From NCBI RefSeq assembly GCF_039544265.1, contig NZ_BAABLI010000008.1, positions 496,001 to 560,000 of the forward strand: a DNA stretch of 64,000 nt, read 5' to 3'. Positions 1 to 7,927 of this stretch are shown piece after piece. The stretch's first letter is position 1. Each line of letters begins with the position of its first letter. Source of the DNA: Corallincola platygyrae. Lineage in GTDB: Bacteria; Pseudomonadota; Gammaproteobacteria; Enterobacterales; Neiellaceae. A program made the position numbers and the translations under genes. The notes under the pieces were generated by a model. That model ran no database searches. It had not been told where the DNA came from and saw only the letters and a program-made list of their open reading frames with translations.

Positions 1-1
1 A

Positions 2-253
2 GACGTTGGTGAGCGTCAAACCCTTGCTGTCTGGGCGACTGAGGTAGGTGTGGAGGAGAGGTTGGTGACAACGTCGGAGCTGAAGTTATTGGCGTGGTTG
101 AAACGCCCATCTAACGGATGTCGTCTATCAGAGGCGGCGCTGACAAGTTTGTTGCAACCATTGCCCCAAGTGATTGAGAGTGGCTGGTTGGTTGCGCCTC
201 AGGCGGATTTAAGTGCAGAAATGTCTGTTGCAGGAGCGCACTATGCAATTTGA
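2..253 (+). CDS. 3' end of an unidentified protein (possibly HvfC/DUF2063-like)
   Basis: The frame is open from the left edge of the window to a TGA at 251-253, so this is the last 83 or so residues of a gene that begins upstream. A GTG at position 50 is internal and need not be a start. No catalytic motif is visible. The rhythm of a Val-Trp near the start, then Ser-Glu-Leu-Lys-Leu-Leu and a final Gly-Trp-Leu loosely resembles the C-terminal wing of HvfC/DUF2063 proteins, which partner DUF692 enzymes and are often encoded with ECF sigma/anti-sigma pairs; that is inference only. Its end overlaps the start of the sigma factor gene by 11 bases, suggesting one operon. Confidence 0.45.
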   Translation, partial: DVGERQTLAVWATEVGVEERLVTTSELKLLAWLKRPSNGCRLSEAALTSLLQPLPQVIESGWLVAPQADLSAEMSVAGAHYAI

Positions 254-719
254 TGCCACGCTGCTTAATCGCCTATTTCGCTATGGATTCGCCTTTACTA
301 TGCAGCGAGAGGCTGCACTGGATTTGGTGCAGCAAGCCTGTGAAAAAGCGTTAAAACAGCCACCGGATGATAAACGCAAACTGGAGGCCTATCTGAAGGT
401 GATTGTGCGCCGCCTCTATTTGGATGGGTGGCGTCAGCAACAACAGTATCCGCTGGAACTGTTTACTGAAACAGAGGTGGTGGATGATGAGGCCTCTATT
501 GAGCAATTGATGGTGGACCAACAGCAATTGAGTCGTTTGATGCCCATGTTGTCGCCACAGCAAAGGGAATTGATCTATTTGTGGGCGGTGGAAGGATGGA
601 CTATCGACGAAATTGCCGAGCAGTTGGGTGAACCTCGGGGCACTTTGTTGGCAAGGTTGCGGCGGGTGCGTGAGCAATTATCACGCTTGCCGGAAGAGAG
701 TTATGGAGTCAGCCGATGA
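243..719 (+). CDS. ECF-type RNA polymerase sigma factor
   Basis: A 158-residue protein with the two-domain plan of extracytoplasmic-function sigma factors. Residues 5-65 look like region 2 (an amphipathic helix followed by the AYLKVIVRRLYLDGWR stretch). Residues 100-150 look like region 4, with LSPQQRELIYLWAVEGWTID followed by EIAEQLGEPRGTLLARLRR, a typical helix-turn-helix. It should direct RNA polymerase to a small regulon. I chose the ATG at 243 because GGAG lies about 8 bases upstream; a GTG at 213 in the same frame lacks a comparable site. It is translationally coupled (ATGA overlap, 716-719) to the next gene, a likely membrane anti-sigma factor. Target promoters are not visible here. 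Confidence 0.85.
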   Translation: MQFDATLLNRLFRYGFAFTMQREAALDLVQQACEKALKQPPDDKRKLEAYLKVIVRRLYLDGWRQQQQYPLELFTETEVVDDEASIEQLMVDQQQLSRLMPMLSPQQRELIYLWAVEGWTIDEIAEQLGEPRGTLLARLRRVREQLSRLPEESYGVSR

Positions 720-1354
720 AAAATAGCAAACAGAGCTTTAAACAAGGCTGCCAGTCCTACTTTGAACAGATTGAGCTGTCACCTGCAGAATTGGATCGGC
801 TGCAGGCCCTGCCTGAACGCCAGGGGGCAAAAGGTGTCACTGGCGAACAGCCTTTGTATCAAAAAGCACAACGCCCGCTTTGGCTGGCATGGGCCGCCAG
901 TGTTTTTATATGCGCATTGGCGTTAGCTTGGTGGTTGCCAGGATCTCAATCTCTCAGAATCGATCTCGCGCAGCAGATCGCGGACGAAGTGGTAGCAAAC
1001 CACATCAAGTTGAAACCATTGGAAGTGGTCAGCAGTGAAATGGGCCAGGTCAAACGTTACTTTACTGAGCTGAGCTTCAACCCGTTTAGTAGCCAACGTT
1101 TACTCGGAAGTTGGCAGTTGGAAGGCGGTCGTTACTGCTCCATTCAGGGAATAGATGCTGCGCAATTAAGGTATACCGACAGTCAGGGGCAGCTGCATAC
1201 TCAGTATCAAGTGCCTGACTCGCCTCGATGGCTGGAGGCATTCGCTTCCGACGAAGGAGCAGGCGGCGGTGTTACCACACGGTTCAGTGCTGGCTACCGT
1301 GTTGCAATGTGGCGTGAGAAAGGGGTGTTATTTGCCAATGTTTCAGCGCCTTAA
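716..1354 (+). CDS. Single-pass membrane protein, probable anti-sigma factor
   Basis: A 212-residue protein coupled by a 4-base overlap to the ECF sigma gene. The first 55 or so residues are hydrophilic and presumably cytoplasmic. One membrane segment (WLAWAASVFICALALAWWL) spans about residues 58-76, and about 130 residues follow that would lie in the periplasm. This topology and gene order are those of ECF anti-sigma factors, so the inferred role is to hold the sigma factor inactive until an envelope signal arrives. I do not see the HxxxCxxC zinc motif of ZAS-type anti-sigma factors, and no known periplasmic domain is recognisable. The function therefore rests on context and topology. Confidence 0.6.
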   Translation: MKNSKQSFKQGCQSYFEQIELSPAELDRLQALPERQGAKGVTGEQPLYQKAQRPLWLAWAASVFICALALAWWLPGSQSLRIDLAQQIADEVVANHIKLKPLEVVSSEMGQVKRYFTELSFNPFSSQRLLGSWQLEGGRYCSIQGIDAAQLRYTDSQGQLHTQYQVPDSPRWLEAFASDEGAGGGVTTRFSAGYRVAMWREKGVLFANVSAP

Positions 1355-1424
1355 TCTCGGCTTTATCAGCACTGGCTAAACGGACTAAAATAGGATCGTA
1401 TGACCCACTAACATATCGTCTGCC

Positions 1425-1793
1425 ATGGACTTCCAGTTTGTTCGAGATCCTATCACCCACCAACCTATCGCCCGCCTTTCCATGGAGCAGGAAGCTCTGG
1501 GCCAATGGCTGACAGAAGAGCTAGCCGAAGACCAGGTGTTATTGGTTGAACTACTTCGACATGCGGAATCAGTGCGCCAACATAAGATGGTTCATTGGCA
1601 GCATATTGGCGCAGAAAGCACGCTGATTATGCAAGAAGGGGGAGTTGAGTTGGTGCCGAACCATGATGGTGAGATAGCATTGACCGAGTCTGAGTCAGAG
1701 TTGTCTGTGACCGATTGGAATAGCCTAACAGCTTGTGGTATCGAGGATTTTATTCATCTGCTGAAGGCCTGGCAGGAGTACGTTATCTCTTGA
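1425..1793 (+). CDS. yacL: YacL family protein (UPF0231)
   Basis: A 122-residue acidic protein that I recognise as UPF0231/YacL from its start (MDFQFVRDPITHQPIARLSM, compare E. coli MDYEFLRDITG...VRMSM), the central WQHIGAESTL segment and the C-terminal LTACGIEDFIHLLKAWQEYV, which matches the LCGVEDFLQVVAAYRNFV region of the E. coli protein. Length agrees with the family (about 120). The biochemical function is not established. It sits alone between the sigma/anti-sigma pair and the glnK promoter region. A hairpin at 1807-1840 follows its stop. Confidence 0.88.
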   Translation: MDFQFVRDPITHQPIARLSMEQEALGQWLTEELAEDQVLLVELLRHAESVRQHKMVHWQHIGAESTLIMQEGGVELVPNHDGEIALTESESELSVTDWNSLTACGIEDFIHLLKAWQEYVIS

Positions 1794-1806
1794 TCTGCAT
1801 CAATAT

Positions 1807-1840
1807 AGTGCGGTCACTCTGAACAAAATGTGATCGCACT
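1807..1840. repeat. Inverted repeat after yacL
   Basis: AGTGCGGTCA (1807-1816) pairs with TGATCGCACT (1831-1840) at 9 of 10 positions across a 14-base loop. It starts 13 bases after the yacL stop. No T-run follows, so it may be a Rho-assisted 3' end or an operator-like dyad near the glnK control region. Confidence 0.5.
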
Positions 1841-1846
1841 CCTTTC

Positions 1847-1863
1847 TGCACCAAAATGGTGAG
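1847..1863 (+). promoter_or_regulatory. NtrC-type enhancer site for glnK-amtB
   Basis: TGCACCAAAATGGTGAG is almost identical to the enterobacterial NtrC (NRI) consensus TGCACCAAAATGGTGCA; only the last two bases differ. It lies about 110 bases upstream of the sigma-54-like promoter at 1960-1975, a usual distance for an activator that loops to sigma-54 RNA polymerase. The site therefore suggests activation of glnK-amtB under nitrogen limitation. Confidence 0.8.
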
Positions 1864-1959
1864 TTAGCTGCACATAATTTGAACCTCTCAATGCTAACCA
1901 GCATGTGTATATGTTGTTTAATTTATTTATCGCAATGATAAATAAGGTTTTTTTAAAAC

Positions 1960-1975
1960 TGGCACAGCCTTTGAT
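1960..1975 (+). promoter_or_regulatory. Sigma-54 (RpoN) -24/-12 promoter of glnK
   Basis: TGGCAC at 1960-1965 and TTGAT at 1971-1975 give the -24 GG and -12 element with the required spacing; the usual TTGC at -12 reads TTGA here. Transcription would begin near 1987, leaving a leader of about 45 bases that contains GGGAG just before the glnK ATG at 2033. Combined with the NtrC-type site upstream this is a standard nitrogen-regulated promoter. Confidence 0.75.
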
Positions 1976-2032
1976 AACACTCCTGTCACATATTAGATCA
2001 GCGAATATTTAACGTTCCTAGGGAGTGCAGCA

Positions 2033-2371
2033 ATGAAAATAGTCAGTGCAATCATCAAGCCCTTCAAGCTCGATGATGTCCGGGAAGCCATCTCGGAGAT
2101 CGGCGTTGAGGGTTTGACTGTGACTGAAGTAAAAGGCTTTGGTCGCCAAAAAGGTCACACCGAACTGTACCGCGGTGCAGAGTATCAGGTGGACTTCCTG
2201 CCAAAAGTAAAACTCGAGATTGCTACCAGCGACGAACAGGTTGAGCGCCTGGTTGAAGCGATCAGCAAAGCGGCTTACACCGGCAAGATCGGTGACGGCA
2301 AAATCTTTGTTTATCAGCTTGAACACGCGGTACGTATCCGTACTGGTGAAGCCGACGGCGACGCGCTTTAA
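2033..2371 (+). CDS. glnK: Nitrogen regulatory protein P-II (GlnK)
   Basis: A 112-residue PII protein of canonical length. It starts MKIVSAIIKPFKLDDVREAI and carries the T-loop with RGAEY, whose Tyr51 is the uridylylation site, and the B-loop GKIGDGKIFV that contributes to ATP/ADP and 2-oxoglutarate binding. PII trimers report the nitrogen and energy state. Being 42 bases upstream of amtB and behind a sigma-54 promoter, it is the GlnK type, which plugs the AmtB channel when nitrogen becomes sufficient. GlnB cannot be separated by sequence alone, so the symbol rests on context. Confidence 0.93.
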   Translation: MKIVSAIIKPFKLDDVREAISEIGVEGLTVTEVKGFGRQKGHTELYRGAEYQVDFLPKVKLEIATSDEQVERLVEAISKAAYTGKIGDGKIFVYQLEHAVRIRTGEADGDAL

Positions 2372-2413
2372 GTCCGGCAGACACTGAATTAAAAGACTCG
2401 GGGGAGTTAAACA

Positions 2414-3679
2414 ATGCAAGACCAAATTTTTCAGTTGCAGTATGCAATGGACACCTTTTACTTCTTGGTATGTGGTGCCCTGGTAATGTGGATGGCCGCG
2501 GGCTTCGCAATGCTCGAATCTGGCCTGGTTCGTTCTAAGAACACAACCGAAATTCTGACTAAAAACGTCGCTCTGTTCGCTATCTCATGCATCATGTATC
2601 TGATCTGTGGTTACCAGATCATGTACGGTGGTGGCTACCTGTTGTCAGGCATCGAAAGCGTTGATGTAGCGGGTGTGCTGGCAGACTCTGCGGAAGCAGG
2701 TTTCGAAGGCGACTCAGTTTACTCTGGTGCTTCTGACTTCTTCTTCCAGGTAGTATTCGTTGCGACTGCAATGTCTATCGTATCTGGTGCGGTTGCTGAG
2801 CGCATGAAGCTGTGGTCTTTCCTGGCTTTCTGTGTGGTGATGACTGGTTTCATCTACCCAATGGAAGGTGCTTGGACTTGGAACGGCGACGACGTATTCG
2901 GCCTGTACAACCTAGGTGACCTTGGTTTCTCTGACTTCGCAGGTTCAGGTATCGTTCACATGGCAGGTGCTGCCGCAGCTCTGGCTGGTGTTCTGCTGCT
3001 GGGTGCTCGTAAAGGTAAGTACGGTCCTAACGGTGAAGTAAACGCTATCCCAGGCGCAAACCTGCCGCTGGCGACACTGGGTACTTTCATCCTGTGGATG
3101 GGTTGGTTCGGCTTCAACGGTGGTTCTGTACTGAAGCTGGGTGATGTTGCTAACGCTCACTCTGTTGCCATGGTATTCCTGAACACTAACGCAGCTGCAG
3201 CAGCGGGTGCGGTAGCGGCTCTGGTTCTGGCTCGCATCTGGTTCAAGAAAGCTGACCTTACAATGGCTCTGAACGGTGCCCTGGCTGGTCTGGTAGCAAT
3301 TACTGCTGAACCTTCAACTCCGACCGCGCTGGAAGCGTCTATCTTCGGTGCGATTGCAGGTCTGATTGTTGTTGCTTCAATCATTACCCTTGACCGTCTG
3401 AAGATTGATGACCCAGTAGGTGCTATCTCTGTACACGGTGTGGTTGGTTTCTTCGGTCTGATCATCGTTCCAATCACTAACTCTGACGTAACCTTCTCTG
3501 GTCAGCTGATCGGTGCCCTGACTATCTTCACTTGGGTATTCGTATGTAGCTTGGTTGTCTGGGCTATCATCAAAGCTGTTATCGGTGTACGTGTTACCGA
3601 AGAAGAAGAGTTCGAAGGCGTTGATATGGCTGAGTGTGGTATGGAAGCCTATCCAGAGTTCGGCGCTATCAAGAAGTAA
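2414..3679 (+). CDS. amtB: Ammonium channel AmtB
   Basis: A 421-residue inner-membrane protein with about 11 hydrophobic helices. Signature features are DFAGSGIVHMAGAAAALAG (the Asp and first pore His of the Amt family), the GTFILWMGWFGFNGGS segment, and a second pore His in GAISVHGVVGFFGLI. It conducts ammonium/ammonia inward and is gated by GlnK, encoded just upstream in the same transcript. Unlike E. coli AmtB there is no cleavable signal peptide ahead of the first helix. The C-terminal tail ends in acidic residues and EAYPEFGAIKK. Codon use is markedly biased, as in highly expressed genes. A strong terminator follows. Confidence 0.95.
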   Translation: MQDQIFQLQYAMDTFYFLVCGALVMWMAAGFAMLESGLVRSKNTTEILTKNVALFAISCIMYLICGYQIMYGGGYLLSGIESVDVAGVLADSAEAGFEGDSVYSGASDFFFQVVFVATAMSIVSGAVAERMKLWSFLAFCVVMTGFIYPMEGAWTWNGDDVFGLYNLGDLGFSDFAGSGIVHMAGAAAALAGVLLLGARKGKYGPNGEVNAIPGANLPLATLGTFILWMGWFGFNGGSVLKLGDVANAHSVAMVFLNTNAAAAAGAVAALVLARIWFKKADLTMALNGALAGLVAITAEPSTPTALEASIFGAIAGLIVVASIITLDRLKIDDPVGAISVHGVVGFFGLIIVPITNSDVTFSGQLIGALTIFTWVFVCSLVVWAIIKAVIGVRVTEEEEFEGVDMAECGMEAYPEFGAIKK

Positions 3680-3707
3680 GCGTTTCTCAAATAAGCTAGT
3701 CCCTTTT

Positions 3708-3733
3708 AACCCGGCCTTATGGCCGGGTTTTTT
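3708..3733 (+). terminator. Rho-independent terminator of glnK-amtB
   Basis: AACCCGGCC (3708-3716), loop TTAT, GGCCGGGTT (3721-3729), running into a tract of six T residues. A perfect 9-bp GC-rich stem 28 bases after the amtB stop. Confidence 0.93.
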
Positions 3734-3960
3734 ATGTTCAGGACGAACGGTATGCCGCGGATACATGGATGTATAGGAGCGGCGATGTTCAGGAAGTACG
3801 GCCGAAAATTGCTCTTGCATTTTCGGCATTTCCGCCATCCTTGGCGGTCGTATACCCCGAATACATGGTACCCAAAACTCTTCGTGGGGCATGCCAATGT
3901 ATAGGAGCGGCGATACCCACTACGCTTCGCGGTGCACGCTGTGTTCAGGAAGTGCGACTT
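3734..3960. repeat. Mosaic of short intergenic repeats
   Basis: About 225 bases without a credible gene. An 18-base unit ATGTATAGGAGCGGCGAT occurs twice exactly (3769-3786 and 3897-3914). GTTCAGGA occurs three times (3736-3743, 3787-3794, 3943-3950), twice extended to GTTCAGGAAGT. ATACATGG occurs at 3761 and 3861. Hairpins are interleaved: GCCGAAAAT/ATTTTCGGC (3801-3809, 3819-3827) and CCGCCA/TGGCGG (3832-3837, 3842-3847). The pattern resembles dispersed intergenic repeat families of marine gammaproteobacteria. Overlapping short frames here are by-products of the repeat. From 3961 to 4078 I see only the unresolved leader of the next gene. Confidence 0.75.
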
Positions 3961-4078
3961 AGCCTTCTAACCGCAACTTATTCTTAAACAAACTAAGTAT
4001 CCCGCTGCTCTGCTAGACTTTGTTCTACTCGCCGCATCTAGTCTGATGCACTCTTCTCGCCCACAAACTGGTGGCTTC

Positions 4079-6055
4079 ATGTCTGAATCCGATTCTCGGT
4101 TTCGTCTTCAAACTAAAATTAATCCTCCTGTCTTTTATGCCGCAACGCTGTTGGTTGCTCTGATTGTTGGATATGCGGTGCTGTTTCCTGAGCATGCCAA
4201 TATCAAGATTTCAGAGATGCAGGGCGCCATTGTTACCAACGCAAGCTGGTTCTATGTCGCTGCGGTTGGTGTGATCCTGGTGACTGTGGCCTATTTGGGC
4301 ATCAGTCGTTTGGGAGATATCAAGCTGGGCCCTGATCACGCCGAACCAGAGTTTAGTCATACCTCCTGGTTTGCCATGCTGTTTTCCGCCGGCATGGGGA
4401 TTGGCCTGATGTTTTTTGGTGTGGCCGAACCGGTGATGCATTATCTTTCTCCGCCTGTAGGAGACCCGGGAACGGTTGATGCCGCTCGTGAGGCGATGAA
4501 GCTGACCTTCTTTCATTGGGGACTGCATGCCTGGGGTATTTATGCGCTGGTAGCACTGATCCTTGCTTATTTCGGTTACCGCCATGGTCTGCCATTAACA
4601 CTGCGTTCTGCGCTGTATCCGCTGATAGGTGACAGGATCTATGGTCCTATCGGCCATGCTGTCGACGTTTTTGCCATTCTGGGCACCGTATTTGGCGTTG
4701 CCACTTCACTGGGATATGGCGTGTTGCAGGTTAACTCTGGCCTGCACTATCTATTTGATACTCCGGTAAATCAGACGGTGCAGGTGATCCTGATTGTTGT
4801 GATCTCGGGGTTGGCGGCGATATCTGTGGCAACCGGATTGGACAAAGGTATTCGTCGCCTGTCTGAGATTAATCTGACTTTGGCGGTGGCCTTGGTGGGC
4901 ATGGTGTTGTTGCTGGGGCCCACGGTTTTGTTGCTGCAGATGTATATTCAGAATACGGGTGGTTACCTGTCCGATATCGTCAATAAAACCTTCAATATGT
5001 TTGCGTATGAGCCGACTGATTGGCTGGGGGGGTGGACCCTGCTGTATTGGGGCTGGTGGCTGTCCTGGTCGCCTTTTGTCGGCATGTTTATCGCCCGCAT
5101 CTCCCGTGGCCGTACCATCCGTGAGTTTGTAATTGGTGTGCTGTTTGTGCCAACAGGCTTTACCTTCCTGTGGATGACGGTGTTTGGTAATACCTCTATC
5201 GATATGATTATGCATGGCACGGCCGATGGCCTGGCAGATGTGGTTAATCAGGATGTGTCTTTGGCATTATTTAAGTTCCTTGAATCCTTTCCCTTTTCTT
5301 CGTTTTTGTCTGTTATTGCCATCGTGATGGTAGTGGTATTTTTTGTTACCTCGTCTGACTCCGGTTCTATGGTGGTGGATATGCTGGCGTCTGGTGGTAC
5401 TGATAAAACCCCAGTATGGCAGCGCGTTTACTGGGCATCGATGGAAGGGGTGGTAGCGATTGCTCTACTCTTGGCTGGGGGTCTTGGCGCACTGCAGACC
5501 GCCACCATTGCCAGCGCGCTTCCTTTCTGCATTGTGCTGATGATCGCCGGATACGGTTTGCTCAAAGCGCTGCGAATTGATGCCACCAAACGGTTCAGTT
5601 CGGAACAGGTTATTCATCCACCACGCACTGATAACAGCCTACTTGGTTGGGAGCGACGGCTTAAGAACCTGGTCCATCTGCCACGACGTAAAAATGTCGC
5701 GCAATTTATCAATGATGTGGTTTTGCCTGCGATGAATGCTGTCTCTGAAGAGTTGAACAAACACGGTGTAGATGCGCGCATTGAAGTGGTCGAAGATAAG
5801 TTTGATGCCAAGTTGGCAGTGTTTCATGGTGAGGAGCAGGACTTTTTGTACCGAGTGAGGCCCAAATCCTACCTTCAGCCCAGCTTCCTGATGGACAACG
5901 AAGATGAGGAAGCGCGCAAGTACTTCAGGGCGGAGGTGTTTCTGCTGGAAGGTGGTCAGGACTACGACATCATGGGGTGGAGCAAAGACCAGGTAATCAG
6001 TGACATGATTGACCAGTATGAGAAGCATATGCACTTCCTACATCAGGTACGCTAG
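4079..6055 (+). CDS. betT: BCCT-family transporter, BetT-like choline uptake
   Basis: A 658-residue inner-membrane carrier of the betaine/choline/carnitine transporter family. It has about 12 membrane helices, the MGIGLMFFGVAEPVMHY segment of the first repeat, and the BCCT signature YWGWWLSWSPFVGMFIARIS followed by RGRTIREF. The roughly 150-residue hydrophilic tail after the last helix is typical of BetT (E. coli 677 residues) rather than of the shorter BetP/OpuD types. The likely role is proton- or sodium-coupled choline import for osmoprotection. No betIBA genes are nearby, so the substrate is inferred from family resemblance. I prefer the ATG at 4079 (MSESDSRF) with GGTGG upstream; an in-frame ATG at 4046 would add 11 residues. 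Confidence 0.82.
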   Translation: MSESDSRFRLQTKINPPVFYAATLLVALIVGYAVLFPEHANIKISEMQGAIVTNASWFYVAAVGVILVTVAYLGISRLGDIKLGPDHAEPEFSHTSWFAMLFSAGMGIGLMFFGVAEPVMHYLSPPVGDPGTVDAAREAMKLTFFHWGLHAWGIYALVALILAYFGYRHGLPLTLRSALYPLIGDRIYGPIGHAVDVFAILGTVFGVATSLGYGVLQVNSGLHYLFDTPVNQTVQVILIVVISGLAAISVATGLDKGIRRLSEINLTLAVALVGMVLLLGPTVLLLQMYIQNTGGYLSDIVNKTFNMFAYEPTDWLGGWTLLYWGWWLSWSPFVGMFIARISRGRTIREFVIGVLFVPTGFTFLWMTVFGNTSIDMIMHGTADGLADVVNQDVSLALFKFLESFPFSSFLSVIAIVMVVVFFVTSSDSGSMVVDMLASGGTDKTPVWQRVYWASMEGVVAIALLLAGGLGALQTATIASALPFCIVLMIAGYGLLKALRIDATKRFSSEQVIHPPRTDNSLLGWERRLKNLVHLPRRKNVAQFINDVVLPAMNAVSEELNKHGVDARIEVVEDKFDAKLAVFHGEEQDFLYRVRPKSYLQPSFLMDNEDEEARKYFRAEVFLLEGGQDYDIMGWSKDQVISDMIDQYEKHMHFLHQVR

Positions 6056-6142
6056 GTCCGTTGCAGTTGCGAACATCGCCTATTGCATCTCATAAACAGC
6101 TGCCAGATACTCGATTAGAATTAGATCGTTAGAGGGATAACC

Positions 6143-7834
6143 ATGCGTATCTGGCTGCTTGCTTTGAGCTGTCTTTTCTCACTCAACACCTTTGCCTACG
6201 ATAGGATCTCCGGCGCCCACTTTGCCAGTCGTTCTGAAGTGATTGCTCAACACGGTATGGCGGCGACCAGCCAGCCGCTGGCGACCCAGGTCGCGTTAGA
6301 TGTGCTCAAGCAAGGTGGTAGTGCAGTTGATGCAGCTATTGCTGCGAATGCATTGTTGGGATTAGTAGAACCTACCGGTTGTGGTATTGGTGGCGACCTG
6401 TTTGCCATTGTGTGGGATGCAAAAAGTCAGCGTCTACATGGTTTGAATGCCTCTGGTCGCTCGCCTAAATCTTTGACCCTCGAACACCTTCAATCCCTTG
6501 GCATAGACTACTTACCGCCATATGGTCCATTACCTGTATCAGTACCCGGCACTGTCGATGGCTGGTATGAGCTGCATGGCAAGTTCGGCAAGTTGCCGAT
6601 GGATAAGTTACTGGCGCCCGCCATCAGGTACGCTGAAAACGGTTTTCCTGTCAGTGAGCTGATCGCTTATTACATGCAGCGCAGTGGGCCGCGCTTATCA
6701 AAGTATCCCGGGTTCGCTCAGGTGTTTATGCCTAATGGAAAAATGCCCGAGAAAGGTGAGATCTTTAAAAATCCAGCACTGGCTTCTACCTATCGAGCGA
6801 TCGCTAAAGGTGGCCGTGATGCATTCTACAAAGGAGACATCGCAGTCAAAATCGCTGCTTATATGAAGCAGAACGACGGTTTCCTCAGCTATGAAGATCT
6901 GGCAACACACACCTCTGACTGGGTAGCCCCAGTGTCGACTAACTATCGAGGCTACGATCTTTGGGAATTGCCACCAAACGGGCAGGGCATTGCTGCACTG
7001 CAGATCCTGAATATCCTGGAGCCCTACGACATTGCCAAAATGGGATTCGATAGTCCCGAGTATGTGCACCTGTTTGTTGAAGCGAAAAAATTAGCATTTG
7101 AGGACCGCGCAAAATTCTATGCCGATCCGGCTTTTAACGAACTTCCTGTCTCAGGGTTGATATCTAAGGCGTACGCCAAAGAACGCGCAAAGCTGATCGA
7201 TGTTAACAAGGCTGCCAAACGGCTGGATGCGGGTAATCCGGCACTGTATCACGGCGATACCATCTATCTGACGACAGCTGACAGTGAAGGCAATATGGTA
7301 TCGCTGATCCAGAGTAACTATCGTGGTATGGGCTCAGGCATGACACCTCCGGAGCTGGGCTTTGTGCTTCAGGATCGCGGCCAAATGTTTACCCTGGAAC
7401 CTGGTCACTTCAATAGCTATGAGCCCGGTAAGCGCCCCTTCCACACCATTATTCCCGCCTTTGTCACCAAAGAAGGTAAGCCATGGATGAGTTATGGTGT
7501 GATGGGAGGCGCGACTCAGCCGCAGATGCATGCTCAAATCCTTATCAACATGATCGATTTTGGTATGAATCTGCAGGAAGCTGGGGATGCACCACGTATT
7601 CTTCATACCGGCTCCAGTCAACCAACCGGCGAGCAGATGACAGACGGCGGTTACGTTAGCCTTGAGAATGGCTTTTCTGCCCATACCCGACGTGCATTGG
7701 TTCAGATGGGACACACGTTGCAGGAAGCGTCGGGACCGTACGGTGGCTATCAGGCGATCATGCGGGATCTCGAGTCGGGTGTGTATTACGGTGCGTCAGA
7801 ATCCCGCAAGGATGGTCAGGCCGCAGGCTATTAA
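6143..7834 (+). CDS. Gamma-glutamyltransferase family protein, exported (YwrD-like)
   Basis: A 563-residue precursor. Residues 1-18 form a signal peptide ending at FAY. The N-terminal large subunit shows MAATSQPLATQVALDVLKQG and the GCGIGGDLFAIVWD block of the Ntn-hydrolase GGT family. The self-cleavage site and N-terminal nucleophile would be the Thr in HGDTIYLTTAD, followed by the GSGMTPPELGFVLQDRG segment. GGTs hydrolyse or transfer the gamma-glutamyl group of glutathione and related amides in the periplasm. The pattern fits the YwrD-like branch better than E. coli Ggt, so activity on glutathione is not assured. It is monocistronic, with a terminator at 7871-7898. Confidence 0.85.
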   Translation: MRIWLLALSCLFSLNTFAYDRISGAHFASRSEVIAQHGMAATSQPLATQVALDVLKQGGSAVDAAIAANALLGLVEPTGCGIGGDLFAIVWDAKSQRLHGLNASGRSPKSLTLEHLQSLGIDYLPPYGPLPVSVPGTVDGWYELHGKFGKLPMDKLLAPAIRYAENGFPVSELIAYYMQRSGPRLSKYPGFAQVFMPNGKMPEKGEIFKNPALASTYRAIAKGGRDAFYKGDIAVKIAAYMKQNDGFLSYEDLATHTSDWVAPVSTNYRGYDLWELPPNGQGIAALQILNILEPYDIAKMGFDSPEYVHLFVEAKKLAFEDRAKFYADPAFNELPVSGLISKAYAKERAKLIDVNKAAKRLDAGNPALYHGDTIYLTTADSEGNMVSLIQSNYRGMGSGMTPPELGFVLQDRGQMFTLEPGHFNSYEPGKRPFHTIIPAFVTKEGKPWMSYGVMGGATQPQMHAQILINMIDFGMNLQEAGDAPRILHTGSSQPTGEQMTDGGYVSLENGFSAHTRRALVQMGHTLQEASGPYGGYQAIMRDLESGVYYGASESRKDGQAAGY

Positions 7835-7870
7835 GTCACACCGACTGCTGTAGATAGGCTATTGAATATC

Positions 7871-7898
7871 ACCCTGCTTGATCCCAAGCAGGGTTTTT
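7871..7898 (+). terminator. Rho-independent terminator after the GGT gene
   Basis: ACCCTGCTT (7871-7879), six-base loop, AAGCAGGGT (7886-7894), then TTTT. A perfect 9-bp stem. Confidence 0.9.
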
Positions 7899-7927
7899 CC
7901 TCATTGGCTGACTAAAATGTCGCCGCT

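Noticed and set aside
1807..1840. Intrinsic terminator of yacL
   Set aside because: The stem is good but no T-run follows on either side; listed as an inverted repeat only.
3719..3987. Several overlapping 60-70 codon frames on both strands after amtB
   Set aside because: They are translations of the mosaic repeat in different frames; repeats and hairpins explain the sequence, and no ribosome site or protein family supports them.
4751..5215. A His/Gln-rich 154-codon minus frame within the BCCT gene
   Set aside because: Composition is what is expected from reverse reading of hydrophobic membrane-helix codons.
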